Made by a program: the position numbers and the translations under genes. The notes under the pieces are model-generated. The model saw only the letters and a list, made by a program, of their open reading frames with translations, made no database searches and was not told where the DNA came from. Positions 1-11,451 of a stretch of DNA of 64,000 nt are shown piece by piece. Positions within the stretch are counted from its first letter, which is position 1. Each line of letters starts with the position of its first letter. This DNA comes from Tolypeutes matacus (Eukaryota; Chordata; Mammalia; Cingulata; Chlamyphoridae), in assembly GCA_026826555.1 (NCBI GenBank), contig JAKSZT010038539.1, positions 311,456 to 375,455 on the forward strand. The letters run 5' to 3'.

Positions 1-344
1 GTAAAAAAAAAAAAAAAGAAAAAAAAGAAAAGCTAGTAAGTAACATATTAAGAAGAAATATTGGGAATTAGAAGAGTCATGCACTTCAGCTCTTTTAATC
101 AGTCAGCCAGCTTGCTAGCAACAAGGGATAGTTTCCTCTGAATAAGCTGCTGTGGAGTGGGAATGTGGTCACCCGTGACCTCGGTCTTATCCATGGTTGC
201 AGTAGGAAGTTGCTTGCTCTTTGTTTTTGCTCACTAGCCATGTAGTACTCACCAAAATAAAAATATTTTTGACCTTTCTGTAGCAGTTTTTTTTAAAAAG
301 AAACCTGAAACTCCAAGTTTATGCCCTGGATGAGGATACTCTGC

Positions 345-610
345 ATTTTTTTTTTTTTTTTTTGTCCCACATTTTTTTTTTTTTTTTTTATTGTGGGTAA
401 AAATCTAAATTTTCACAATACATACCAACATTTGCAAAATGATATATAAATATATATGCATATATGTGTATTTGCTTACAAAAATGTTATTTATGTATAT
501 ATATATATATATATTTTAAGAGGTGCTTAGATACCCAAAATATTACACGGAACCCACTGGGATTTCCATGTTGCCCACCTCCCACACCTCCCACCACATA
601 CCCTGCTTTT
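345..610 (-). repeat. 3'-end fragments of retroposons, antisense
   Basis: Two long T runs (about 345-390) lead into AT-rich sequence and then, from about 505, into a stretch that reads as the antisense of the family X 3' tail: TGCTTAGAT, then GGGATTTCCATGTTGCCC and CCCACACCTCCCACCAC. The same words occur in reverse complement at 55560-55640. It is a truncated tail only. The TATATA run at 498-515 is a simple repeat. Confidence 0.4.
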
Positions 611-744
611 AATTTGGGTTCTTTAGGTTTTTCTGAAGCTGCCTGGGGGATTTCCGCAGTCACAATGCTCTCTCTTCCTAGTGCAGCTTCTCAAGCTCTG
701 CTATACCGCAGCACATACAGTCGGTTGAAAGAGATTCCCCAAGA

Positions 745-1306
745 ATAGCATTCTTTAAGGAAAGAGAAAAAAATATCTACCACCAGTTATGGAGACTTGG
801 ATAGAGGGTGATAACTAATAGAAAAAAAAATAGAGTGCATCAAGTAACTATGTGAAATTAGTTTAATGTTTAAAAGGAATTGTTTTTAAAAAATCCATAT
901 CTCTTTTTTTGTAAAACATAAACAAATGAATTAATATTTAAACACCAGGAAGAGACAAAATGTTTCAATAAATAGAAAAGTAATACAGGAACTGCTTCTG
1001 ACCAAAAATATCTGAAATTAAAGAGGAAGAAGATTGTAAAATTGTTCTCTTTCTGTTTTTTTCTCTACCTTTCTCTCACTCAGGACAGAAGAATTGGAAC
1101 AAATGTAAATTGAGTCATCAAAAATAATAATTCACTGACACATCATCATTAAACAAGTTACTTAATTTGTTTCATTTTTCCACTGAGAGAAGTTGTATCT
1201 TCATAGACCAAATGAGCCTGCAGAGTCATGGTCCAAGGTAGTTTCCTATTTCTGTTTCCTCACTTATTATAAGCATAGCATAATAAAATTTCAAGGGGAA
1301 TGAAAA
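745..1306. other. unassigned AT-rich DNA upstream of OR pseudogene
   Basis: No gene, repeat family or promoter could be supported here. OR genes normally have a non-coding 5' exon several kb upstream, so the splice acceptor for the pseudogene would be expected in this stretch. A pyrimidine-rich tract near 1240-1262 is compatible with one but is not specific. Confidence 0.4.
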
Positions 1307-2228
1307 ATGTCTAATCAGACAAGAGTGACAATTCATTCTCAGGGGTTTTTCAGGTACCCTGGAATTGAAATTTGTAGTCACTTTATTTTTCTTGTTTGAC
1401 TAACTGTTTTGTTTCCTGGGAAACGTTTCCATCATCATAGCTGTGATCAGGGAAAGCTGTTTCCACTCTCCCATGTATTTCTTCCTGAAAAACTTATCTT
1501 TTCTGGACATGTGCTATACCTCTGTCACCATTCCCAAGGCCCTGGTGACTTCTCTCTTGGGCTCTGGGGTCATTTCCTACCTGGAATGTGTAGCTCAGCT
1601 TTAAATGCTTATTACATTTGGTTCTACTGAATGCTTTCTGCTTAGAGCCATGGCCTGTGACTGGTGCTTGGCCATTTTCAGGTCCCCGCTGTATGCCTCC
1701 ATGATGAGCCACAAACTCTGTTCTGAAGTGGTAATCGTGGCCTGGGCCACTGGGGCCATATACTCAGCCTTCCACAGTAGATACCTTCTCCTTCCCTTCC
1801 ACAGGCCCAATGTTATTTAACATTTCTTCTGTGACATTCTACCTGTCATGAGACATTTCTGCGCTGATTTTCACATCAATGAGGAAGTGGGCTTTGCTGT
1901 TAGCAGCTGCATCACCATGAGCTCCTTTGCCCTCACAATTGTATCCTATGCTTGCATCATCTCCACAATTGCTCGGATTTCCTTTGTGGATTGTAGGTGG
2001 AAAGCATTCTCCACCTGCTCCTCTTATCTAAGTACAGATATTTTTCTCCATGGAACTGGATATTTTACATACTTGAGACCTGCCTCCCAATACTCCCCAA
2101 CCCAGGGTCGCCTGGCCTCCATTTTTTACACCATTGTCACACCTACCTTGAACCCTGTTATCTATTGTCTGAGGAACAAAGACATGAAAGGTGCTCTGCA
2201 GAAACTGTATTGTTCAAGCAAATGTTAA
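1307..2228 (+). pseudogene. class II olfactory receptor pseudogene
   Basis: A broken single-exon, seven-transmembrane odorant receptor. The start is ATG at 1307, giving MSNQTRVT with the usual N-terminal glycosylation signal NQT. Recognisable landmarks follow: LGNV in TM1 (about 1415), SPMYFFLKNLSFLDMCYTS (about 1467-1525), the altered MAYDRY motif reading MACDWC (about 1648), HFFCDI (about 1821), KAFSTCSS in the TM6 entry (about 2003), and TPTLNPVIYCLRNKDMKGAL in TM7 and the tail (about 2142-2201), with a stop at 2226. A one-base frameshift near 1360 separates the N-terminus from TM1. In-frame stops lie at 1401-1403 (TM1), 1602-1604 (TM3 region) and 1818-1820 (extracellular loop 2). The DRY motif is also lost (DWC). 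The family is class II; I do not assign a subfamily. Certain as an OR pseudogene, since no reading of the frame gives a full receptor. Confidence 0.95.
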
Positions 2229-4400
2229 GTGTTAGAAAGTTAAAATGTGTGGACTCTTCAAAAGTTCAATTACTGTTATTGGATTGAGCCTCACTTCATT
2301 ACTCATCATCCTTTTGTCCTCTGATATTTTACATTGGTGACCAGGCCAATTGCAGAATATCTCCTCATGTCACTGCATTGTTGCTTCTCTTTCCTTTCTA
2401 AACAATTCTTCTCCCTAGTGCTGAATCGGCTCCTCTAAATAGCAACATGTAAATATTGATATTTCTCCACATTCTATCTTAATATCATGCTTTTGAAAAA
2501 AATATCCTTCTTTAACCTAGTATATCTGGGAGAATTCATATCACTTCTTAGCTTTAAATATTGCTATCAAATCTTTATCATCATTCTCATATAATGACTC
2601 CCATTCTTGTATTTCCAACTTTATCTTCACCATGTTTATGCAAATATGCAAATATTACATTTGGTTCATTTTTCACACATAAAAAATGTACTTATAATTT
2701 CCCCTCAACCACTAAACTGCCTTGTTGTTACTACTTCATTTCTTCAGGTATTAACATTGATTGTCCAATTTACCAGGCTAAACTATTTTTAAGTTTTTTG
2801 TTTCAACTTTGTTCTTTATTCTTCTAAATATAATTGGTCTATAAGTTCTCTTTTTTCTTCATAAATATAACAGCTATCTCATATATGAAATCTTTTCTCA
2901 GTGCAGGATACTTTTTCTCTTTTCTGAAATCAACTATATGGTTTACTTCAGTGATTTTCAAGAATAATTTATTTCTCATGAAAGTGGTATTTTTAATCTA
3001 AATAACTGTTAATATGTTAATCTTAAAATTAGGATCAATCAAAGTGTACATTATGTGGCAAAGTGGTCTTAGTGCTGAGCACAAGTCTCTCCTCCTCCCA
3101 CACCACCTTTTTTCTCATGGAAGCCCTTGGTTAAATATTTCAGAATCCCTGTGAATAATTGAAATGCTGTTCTGATTCACCTTCCAGCTAGTCCTCCTCT
3201 TCAAAGATTTGCCAACAAAGGTGCATGTTATCCTTCTGAAATATAGATCAACACATTCCCTGAAAGAAGTAAAAAGTCCTTCAGTCACTTCTGCCACTTC
3301 GGTGATGTAAAAACTATGTTTGTGCCATAATTTATATTACCTTTCATCATATAAAACTCATTTGCATTTATCCTTACCTTCATCTACACTCTCACCCCAT
3401 TATATCTCAGACATGCAGGACTGTTTCTTCATTTTCCTACATTACAGTAAGCACTACTTGGAAAACCCATCATTATTTTCTATAGAATTCAAATGTCACT
3501 TTCTCTGTGCCATGAAAATTATTTTCTGTAATAATTAGCAGATCTTTATATGGACATAAGTTCTTAAAATGTTCTTCAAAATGTGACATACTTTGCTGCT
3601 TTGTTATTGTTCATTTTATATCAGTGACTTCCAGTAGACAACAAGAACTACAGAGCTAGATATCATGCTTCTACTTCATTTATTTCCATGTTATGTCTTT
3701 TCCTCTCATATATTTCATGTAGAAATATGTTTACAAAATATTGTCAGATCATTATCTCTGATACAATATTGTTACATTTAAGTGGATCTGTATTTTCTAT
3801 TCTGTAAATACATAAGAAAATGTTGCCTCTATTGGTGGGTTTAAAACTAGGCAGCACATTATTATTTTTCTACTTTCAAAACACAAATTCTTTTCTGCTT
3901 ACATTGATAATCAATCTGATTCATTACTATTCCCTCATCATTGTGCTCTCTATCCAATATATTCTCCTTTTGTCTCTTTCATTCATTAAATAATAACAAG
4001 TTTCCACACAATTTAAAGATTTAGTGCAAAGGTGATCTGGCATTTGTGTGGTTCACCTATAATATCTGAACTACAACTCATTTTCAATGTCAGGTACTAT
4101 ATTATTTGTTATGTATTCAAAGTGAGACTCAATCCCCCCAAGGTAATTAAATCCTGGATGCCCAGTGCTTTTACCAGAATGACACTTCTGCCATGGTTAA
4201 CTTTTCTTATTTCTGGTACAGTGATATTCCTTTATTCAGTTTCATTTTTAATGACCACAATTTGACTTTCTGTCAGGGAAATGGTAACTTTTCATTTCTG
4301 AACTCAATACTCTTCAAAATGGGAATTTACATTTGCCACCCTGAATTACTTTTGAATAGTGAATATCCTCTAAATTTGGAACTATATGTCCTCCAGTCTG
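2229..4400. other. unassigned AT-rich intergenic DNA
   Basis: About 2.2 kb between the OR pseudogene and the first sense family X copy. Open frames here are short and show no recognisable domain, and base composition is uniformly AT-rich. I see no clear repeat family. Old, diverged repeats cannot be excluded by eye. Confidence 0.4.
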
Positions 4401-4404
4401 CCTG

Positions 4405-4760
4405 CTTCTATGTAAAGGTACAAGGAGATGATGTTGGCCAATGCCCATCCCAAGGAACAGGGTGTCTTCAACTGTAAGCAAGATAATTCCACCCATCTTC
4501 CCCATGAGATCTAAGCCCCCTCTCAATTAGAAACAGAGTTGGCATCACCATCCCCAAATCCTCAAGACTGGGGAATGAACAATGGACTAAAGTAGACTTA
4601 TTATTATTCTACTATAGACTCATTATTATTCTAGCAATGGAAGAACTTTTATCATTGGTTTGAAGGCAGTGACCACCAGAAGTTCTGAGGGGAGGGAGAG
4701 GGAAGAATAAGCATAACATGGGGGCATTTTGGGACATTGCAAGGACAGATACAGGCAGTA
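4405..4760 (+). repeat. family X repeat fragment, sense
   Basis: Shares an ordered series of words with the long copy at 54050-55690: GGAGATGATG, GCCCATCCCAAGGAA, AATTCCACCCATC, GAGATCTAAGCCC, GGCATCACCATCCCC, ACTAAAGTAGACTTA, AGCAATGGAAGAA. It stops before the A-rich tail. A small direct duplication of the ACTTATTATTATTCT type is visible near 4598-4633. Confidence 0.6.
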
Positions 4761-6170
4761 TATACATTATATCTTATATTTGTTTTATTGATGTTATATT
4801 AAAACTTCTGTGGAGTCAGGATAAGGATTTTAGAAAATGACTTTATCAGTTTTAAAGAACATTTTGCAAGTATTAGTGGAATATTTAGTAGGATAGAGAT
4901 CTTGGTTATAAATCAAGTCTGTGGATATTGGGAAAGAAGTGGGTATAATGGGCAGGTTTTATAAACATGGAGTGTTAAAGGATAAAAAGACTTCAATTTT
5001 GTTGGTAATTACGAAATGATAACCAGTGGAGAAAACAAAAAATGTTCAGAAAAACAGAAAAAAAATTATGCCCTATCTTCAGAGAAGCCATAGAATGTGT
5101 TTGAAGATGGCACAAATGGAAAACAATCTCTAAACAACAGTTAATGCCCTAAATTAGTGGTACACAGAGGAACTCATGAGATGTACAATAATCAAACAGA
5201 TATCAAATCCAAAATCCAAAACCAAAAATTAAACCCAGTACCTTTTAAAACAAAACCCAGAAATATTTCTTGTTCACATGGAACTTATATTTTCACTGGT
5301 CAGTTTTTCATGATATTTTTGTCTCTGAGGAAAAGGTTATGTATCTTGTATGTTTGTTTATGTTTAAGCAACAACAAAACTGATCTTAGATAATTCACTG
5401 ATCTGAGAATTCTACTTAATGACTCCTACTGATCACGAAAATAATTTCAATACACTGATCCAAAGCATTTACTTCTTCATACTAACATGGGCTTGTTGGG
5501 TTTTATTGAATTGCTGAACAGTTTACCCTACCACTATTGGCACTGCCATCTGCCAATTTCTGCTATATGAACTCATTTTAGACCATTGTCTTTTGGTTCA
5601 ATCCTGTACTTATAGTTTCAATGAAATATGCTAACAGGTGTTTATCCTATTTTGTTTTATATTTCTTCAGGAACAACAAATTTCATCTTTTTTGATAAAA
5701 CATTCTCTTTCTTATACAGTTATGAATTTGTTAAGATCAACTAGTTAGAATATACAGTTGCTTCATCAAAATTTGTATTTTCTTTCAAACTTTATATTAA
5801 AAAATGTGGTAGCTTAGATCCATATCTGAAAGTAATTATTAATTTTTCTTCCTCAAAATTATATTTAATGTCACCAAACTTCCCACTCCTTTCTGCAGTA
5901 TTTTTTATTCATATTCTCACATTTTTGTTCAATTTTCAAACACTATTTGTAAAGTTCAGACTTTCTTTCCATTATTTTTGGGTTATATTTTATAACATAT
6001 TAATTTGATTTCCTGATATTACTGTGCTCATCATACTATCTTGCCCATGCTACTCCCATTAGAACAATTTCTGAAGCTCATTTGAAAAATGCTATACTTC
6101 CCAAGACAAAAAAATATCTAAAAGTCAAATCAAAACTAAATTTTAAATGTATTGTCTACAGTTCAGGATC
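4760..6170. other. unassigned AT-rich DNA
   Basis: No supported gene or RNA. Open frames are short and lack domain features. Some parts may be very old L1, but I could not anchor a specific match. Confidence 0.35.
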
Positions 6171-6189
6171 TTTAAATTTTCTTTTATTT

Positions 6190-6601
6190 TTTAATAAGCT
6201 CTATTTTTAAAGAGATTGTAGTTTATAGAAAAATTATATCAAGAAAGGTATTTCCATATATCCCACACACACCCCTCCCACATCTTCCCCAATTAATAAC
6301 ATTTTGCAATTGTGTGATATATTTGTTAAAACTGATGATTAAATATTGAAGCCTTGCTACTAACCAAGGTCTATAGGTTACATTGTGGTTTACAATTAAT
6401 TTCAGTGCTCTGAAAATGCCCTATAATCCACCAATAGCCTTTCTCCCCTCAGAACCTCTGGAAACCACTATCTTTATAACAAAGCTACATGTTCTTTCTT
6501 CATTACAATATTAAGATGTTTACTTTGTCCAACATAAGAGGGGTTGCATTCCCCTCTTATGTTTGAGCATTCCTCAACCTCGAGGATTTGGGAATGGTGA
6601 T
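6190..6601 (-). repeat. family X repeat, 3' part, interrupted by an LTR
   Basis: The antisense 3' end of family X begins in a T-rich tract (6180-6215). It continues through CCCACACACACCCCTCCC, ACATTTTGCAATTG and TTTCTCCCCTCAGAACCTCTGG to GGATTTGGGAATGGTGAT at 6601. The element resumes at 7112 with GATGTCCACTCTGCC. The uninterrupted order is seen in the copy at 63400-64000, whose corresponding words are GAGATGGTGATGTCCACTCC. The split is therefore explained by the LTR at 6602-7111. Confidence 0.75.
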
Positions 6602-7111
6602 TGTAACCCTTGGGGAATTTGATGTAATTATGAATTCCAAAAATATAATTGGATCATGCTTGTAAATTGATCTGTTAATCTGGGCATGATTAGGTTATGA
6701 TTAGGGTGTTGAGCCCCACCCATTTGTGGGTGGGGAATTGAATATAAAAGGCAAGGCAAAGAACAGAGTTAAAGCAGTCTTTTGAGAAGCAGTTTTGATG
6801 TTGGAAAGAAGGCCCCAGGAGAAGAGAAGCAAGCTGTTTGCCTAATCGTCTACAGCTGACCTTGTGGAGGAAACAGGAGCTAAGCCCGGAGAGAAACGCA
6901 GCCCCGGGAAGAGAGGAACCCCAGAAGCCTGAACCCTGGCAAATGCCGGCAGCTGTCTTGCTCTAACACATGGCAATGGACTGTGGTGAGAGAAGAACCT
7001 TAACGCTTTATGGCCTAGTATCTGTGGACTTCTACCCCAAATAAATACCCTTTATAAAGACCAACCCATTTTTGGTATTTTACATTAGCACCCCTTTGGC
7101 TGACTAATACA
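6602..7111 (+). repeat. solo LTR, MaLR-like family 1, sense
   Basis: A 510-bp LTR starting TGTAACCC and ending TGACTAATACA, the TG...CA form of an LTR. Internal signals are in the right order: TATAAAAGG near 6742 and AATAAATACCC near 7040, followed by about 60 bp of U5. Flanks read GTGAT (6597-6601) and ATGAT (7112-7116), a five-base target duplication with one change. It sits in family X. The same family appears antisense at 14524-15154 and 42644-43282. The end sequence and five-base duplication fit ERVL/MaLR elements; the exact Repbase name is not known to me. No internal retroviral gene accompanies it. Confidence 0.85.
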
Positions 7112-7860
7112 ATGATGTCCACTCTGCCTCAGATTGAGATGGGGCTTAGAGCTTATGGGGCTGATGGAAGAAAATGTTTTGCTTGCAGCTGAAGATACTC
7201 TCTGATTTTGGGGATTGGAATTGTCCACCATCATCATTTCATCAGTTGTCCTGGGTGAGTCTGATGAACTTGAGAGAAAGTGCTGTCTGTAACTCTGCTT
7301 AGATTCAGGACTCAACCAGCATAAGAATAGATTGAAGATTTAAGTCTCTGAGGCATTTATTTAATGGTTATAATGATAAATATAGGCTCAAATAAATCAT
7401 GTGTAAAAAAATTTAAATAAATATAGCTCTGTTACATTGAGAAAATAGTTTGCCATATATTTCAAGGTAAGGCTCACTGACAGGGTGCTAATTTCACAGG
7501 GTTGTGTGCCTTGCATATAGTGTCTGGATGGCTCTAGAGCCCTCAGAAGGCCCCCTATTTGAGGCTTTGCCCACAGTGGCAGTAAGTGAGATCTGCCTGA
7601 CACACGTATAAGTATAACCTCTGGAATGACCTCCCGACTCCTTTTGAATTCTCTTAGTCATAAAAACAAAGATGTTCCCCCTTTTGTTCAAAGTCTTTTT
7701 CCAAATTCATTGCTGGTTGGTATTGGCAGCAATCCCAAGGTGCCAGGGAGGCTCATCCCAGGAGTTATGTCTCCTGATGGGGGGAAAGCAGTGTGCTCAT
7801 TTTCTAAGTTTGGCTTAGAGAGAGGCCACATTTGAGTAACAAGGAGGTTTTCAGGAAGTA
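7112..7860 (-). repeat. family X repeat, continuation after LTR
   Basis: Continues the antisense element from 6601: GATGTCCACTCTGCCTC, GGGGCTTAGAGCTTATG, GGATGGCTCTAGAGCCCTC, AATGACCTCCCGACTCC, CATAAAAACAAAGATG, CCAGGGAGGCTCATCCCAGG and TTTGGCTTAGAGAGAGGCC. Each has a counterpart, in reverse complement, in the sense copy at 54440-55200. The frames inside are not coding. Confidence 0.7.
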
Positions 7861-7869
7861 ATCCTTAGG

Positions 7870-9860
7870 CAATAGTTATTATTAGGCTGTTTCAATTCCT
7901 CTAATTTTAAGATTTCTTTTCTGTTAAAGTATCTTTAAGTTTGTAATGGCCTCATTTCTCAACTTATCAATGTAATGCTGTCCTCGTGTGTTCAAGTAAG
8001 AAAAATCTGTTTTCTTCAGGTACAGAATATTCAGGATATTTTTAAGTTGGTTCTGGGGATTTGGGAACTAGTTCCTTTTTTATCTTTTTTTTTTTTTTAT
8101 TAGAGAAGTTGTGAGCTTACAAAACAATCATGCATAAAGTGCAGAATTCCCATACATCACCTCTCCATCAAGATCTTTGAGAACTGGTTCTTAATCTACT
8201 TAAATTAAAATGCACTAATCACTCCATTTCCAATGATCAAGAGAGAATTGAGTGTCCATGGAGTTAGTTTCTATATAGATATGCAAATTTTCATCATTGG
8301 ATACTTCTACTCAAAAGGTTATAAGAGGAATGGCTCAGGTGACCGTGTATTTGATAACTTATCAGATTTTTGTGAAGTTAAAAGATATAATGAAGTTGGC
8401 TGGTGATTCCTAAAAATATTGGATAAAGTCATTACAGGAAAGGAAAAGATAAGACCAGTTGTTCAAATTCCAATTTCAGGAAGGACAGATCCACAAATTC
8501 TCTTTCTATGCGAGACATGAAAGAAACTCTTATCTTTTAGCTACAGTCAGGAGATTTCTGAAATCAGATGCAGAGTCTCATTGAGCCAGTGGTTTATTTA
8601 CAAATTGAATTGAATTCCCAACCTTGCATGTATCTATCATTAAAAGTTAGGATATTGTTTAGGATGGAATGGACTACTGAATATTGGAATGGGGACATAT
8701 GGAGTTAAAATGGTGATCTGCGGACATCAAAACCTGGGATTCTTCTGAATCTTCTTTGCCGTATATACCTATAAAATTCTACTCTGAGGAATTAGCCACC
8801 CCACATCCATCTGAAGAGATTTATAGTGCTTTGACTGTTAATCTTGTAACTGCTTCCCATGAGAAAACATCCCTTACAACTATGTCTAAAGAGATTAGCG
8901 CTATTTTTCCAGGTAGAAATTTAATAGAAAGTCATGAGGTAATTGACTTGCAAGGCACTACTGCCAAAAAGACCAATATAAGCAAAGAAGCAACATATCA
9001 AATTTAAGAAGTAGAAAATAATTTACAAAACTTGTAAAATATATACAAGTAATAGAAAACCCAAAAATTGTGTGAAAGTATTAATATCATATAAGTACCT
9101 AATTCTATCATATGAAACAGTGTCAAAGAAAAACATTCAAAGAGGTAACAGAAGTATCCACATAATGATATTTCAATTTGTAAGGAAATAATGAATTTTC
9201 AAATTGTAAGCAGCTAATTACAGGACAAAAATATATGACTAAATTACAAAACTATAAAAAATATTAAAAATTTGGATGAAATATTTAAATTATCATTTAT
9301 GATACATATGTTAAGAATTGAGGCACTTAGCTCTTGGCCAAAATTCTGAGTGTAATCTTTCATCCATGACTATATTAAGTTTCAAAGCTCTGTCTCACAG
9401 ATTTATAGAAAAAGCTGACCTCACCACATCAAGCATGGTAAAGAGTCAGTGCATTACAGTCTTCTGGAGGGTGTCCAGAATCCTTGACCAGGAATCTTGG
9501 GCCAACCAAACATATACACATACCTGGATTTGTAATCCAGGTGCCTCACTGTAGTAGACTCCTTAATTGAGACCATGACTGAGATTCTTCCCTGGTGCTC
9601 CTGCAATGATGCCCTTATTGTGGGAACTTGGCTGAGGTGATTTTTCCCCATGCTGACTCAGTTCTTTTGTACTCCTAGCCCTTCCCCTCTCCCTTTATCT
9701 ATTTACCGCCCCTACTCAGAAGAAAAAAAAGGGCAGGAAATTTTTTATCAGAGTTTCTTAGCAGTAAGATAATTTCCCCCATATTCACTGACTGTCATCT
9801 GACCCCTGCCTAGTACAATTCTGTGAGGAAAAATGAAACACTGGGGAATCAGCTTCTTTT
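7870..9860. other. unassigned DNA with one small retroposon tail
   Basis: Most of this stretch shows no recognisable gene. At about 8085-8170 a T run followed by TTGTGAGCTTACAAAACAATC and AATTCCCATACATCACC looks like an antisense 3' retroposon tail, related to the family Y tails at 9865 and 43935. The segment 9300-9700 is less AT-rich but matches nothing I know. Confidence 0.4.
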
Positions 9861-9864
9861 TCTT

Positions 9865-10165
9865 TTTTAAACTTTTTTTATTGAAGTTTACCATTCATAC
9901 ATGAATATCCATAAATAATAAGTATATAATTAAAGTTGTGAACTTACAAAGCAAACATATATATCATCATACAAGGCTCCCATACATTACCCCACCACCA
10001 GTACCTTGCATTGTTGTGAAACAGTTGATACAAACTATGAAAGAACATCATCAAAACTTTACTACCAACTCTAGAAAATATTTTACATTTGCTGTAATTT
10101 CCCCCCAATCCACCTGGATATTGATATGCTGTATTAGTATTTTATATACATGTGACAGTTCATGA
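9865..10165 (-). repeat. family Y retroposon 3' end, antisense
   Basis: In reverse complement it ends ...ATTCATGTATGAATGG then CTTCAATAAAAAAAG. Upstream it contains GTTGGTAGTAAAG, GATGTTCTTTCATAGTTTG and GGTGGTGGGGTAATGTATG. The same ordered words occur in sense at 43700-43935, with the AATAAA and A-tail there too. This marks a 3'-anchored element moved by an L1-type mechanism. It may be the 3' end of an L1 subfamily. Confidence 0.6.
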
Positions 10166-10194
10166 GAATAGCACAGTGAATCCTGTGATGAAAG

Positions 10195-10476
10195 TTTATC
10201 TTTTTTAAATATATATATACTTTTTTATTTTTTTAAAGACATTTATATAACATAAATGTAACATAAAAATATAGGGGATTCCTATATGCCCCACTCTCTA
10301 TCCCTCCCATGTTTTCCACATTAACAACATCCTTCATTAGTGAGGTACATTTGTTACAGTTGATGAACACATTTTAGAGCATTGCCACTAAGGATGGACT
10401 ATAGTTTACATTGTAGCTTACAGTCTTTCCTGCACAATTTTGTAAGTTATAACAAGGTATATACTGTCATCCCTCT
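10195..10476 (-). repeat. family X repeat 3' end, antisense
   Basis: A T-rich start leads into GGGGATTCCTATATGCCCC, CCCTCCCATGTTTTCCACA, TTCATTAGTGAGGTACATTT and AGTTGATGAACACATTTTAG. This is the same series seen at 61330-61570 and 63430-63600. It ends where the MaLR-like LTR begins. Confidence 0.7.
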
Positions 10477-10478
10477 CT

Positions 10479-10950
10479 GTTTTCATTTCCTGGCTGCTAA
10501 AATGTATATCATGCAATGGGTTGTTTTAAACTAAGTGAATTTATTTTCTCACAGTTTTGAGGCTAGGAGAATTACAAAATCAAGGTATGGTCAAGGTGAT
10601 GCTTTCTTCCAGAAGTCTGTGGCTTTCTGGGGCTGGGTAGCTGTGATCCTTGGTCCTTGACTTTTATGCCCCATGACAATGTACATGGAAGTCTCACTTG
10701 GATTCTCACTTCAGTTGGTGTCTAGCATCTGGCTGCTCCCTGTGGTTTTCTCCCTGCATGTCTCAATTATTCTGTTTATAAAGGACTCAAGTAATAAGAT
10801 TAAGAACAGTCCTGAGTTGATATTGGGCTAACATTTTAAATGAAATAACCTCTATCAAAATGTCCTATTTATAATGAGTTAATATCCATATGAATAGATT
10901 AAGTTTAAGGACATGTTATTCTGGGGTAGTTCCAAGCCTGTACTCATGCA
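10479..10950 (-). repeat. MaLR-like LTR family 2, antisense copy 1
   Basis: Begins TGTTTTCATTTCCTGGCTGC, the reverse complement of the family 2 end AGCCAGGAAATTGAAACA seen at 39961. It continues with AATTTATTTTCTCACAG, AAAATCAAGG and TTTATAAAGGACTC, the layout of MLT1/MST-type LTRs. The right end is not clear. A second copy lies 40-50 bp downstream. Confidence 0.6.
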
Positions 10951-10996
10951 TAAAGACTTCATTATTAGTTTAGCTCCTTGTCCTAATTGACCATTT

Positions 10997-11451
10997 TAGT
11001 TTTCATTGGCTGCTCAAATAAATACAATGCAATGGGCTAGCTTAAGCAATGGGAGTTTATTAACTCAGGGTTATGAGACTGGGTAAAAGTCCAAATCAAG
11101 GCATCATTAAAATGATGATTAATTTCTGAAGATTGACATTTTGGGGCTGGCTGCTGGTGATTTTTGACCTAGGCTCCTTTGTCACATGGCAATGCATATG
11201 GTGGCCTGTCTTGGACTCTCCATTATATTCTGTGTTCCATTGAATTTCAGCTTCTTTTTTCCTCTTTGGATTTCTTTCTCTCTCCTGTCTGAGTTTCATT
11301 CTACTTATAAAGGACTCCAGTAATAGTATTAAGACCTATCCTTATTGAGATGGGCCACATTTTAACTGAAGTAACCTCATCAAAGTTCTTAATTACAATG
11401 GATTCACATGCACAAGAAATGTATTACATACAGCTCAAAACCACCACATTG
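10997..11451 (-). repeat. MaLR-like LTR family 2, antisense copy 2
   Basis: Starts at GTTTTCATTGGCTGC and ends AAAACCACCACA, the reverse complement of TGTGGTGGTTT at 19180. Internal words TTTGTCACATGGCAATGC and TATAAAGGACTCCAG match the sense copies at 19180 and 39489. Adjacent to a same-strand copy, so the two could be the two LTRs of one lost provirus or independent insertions. Confidence 0.65.
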
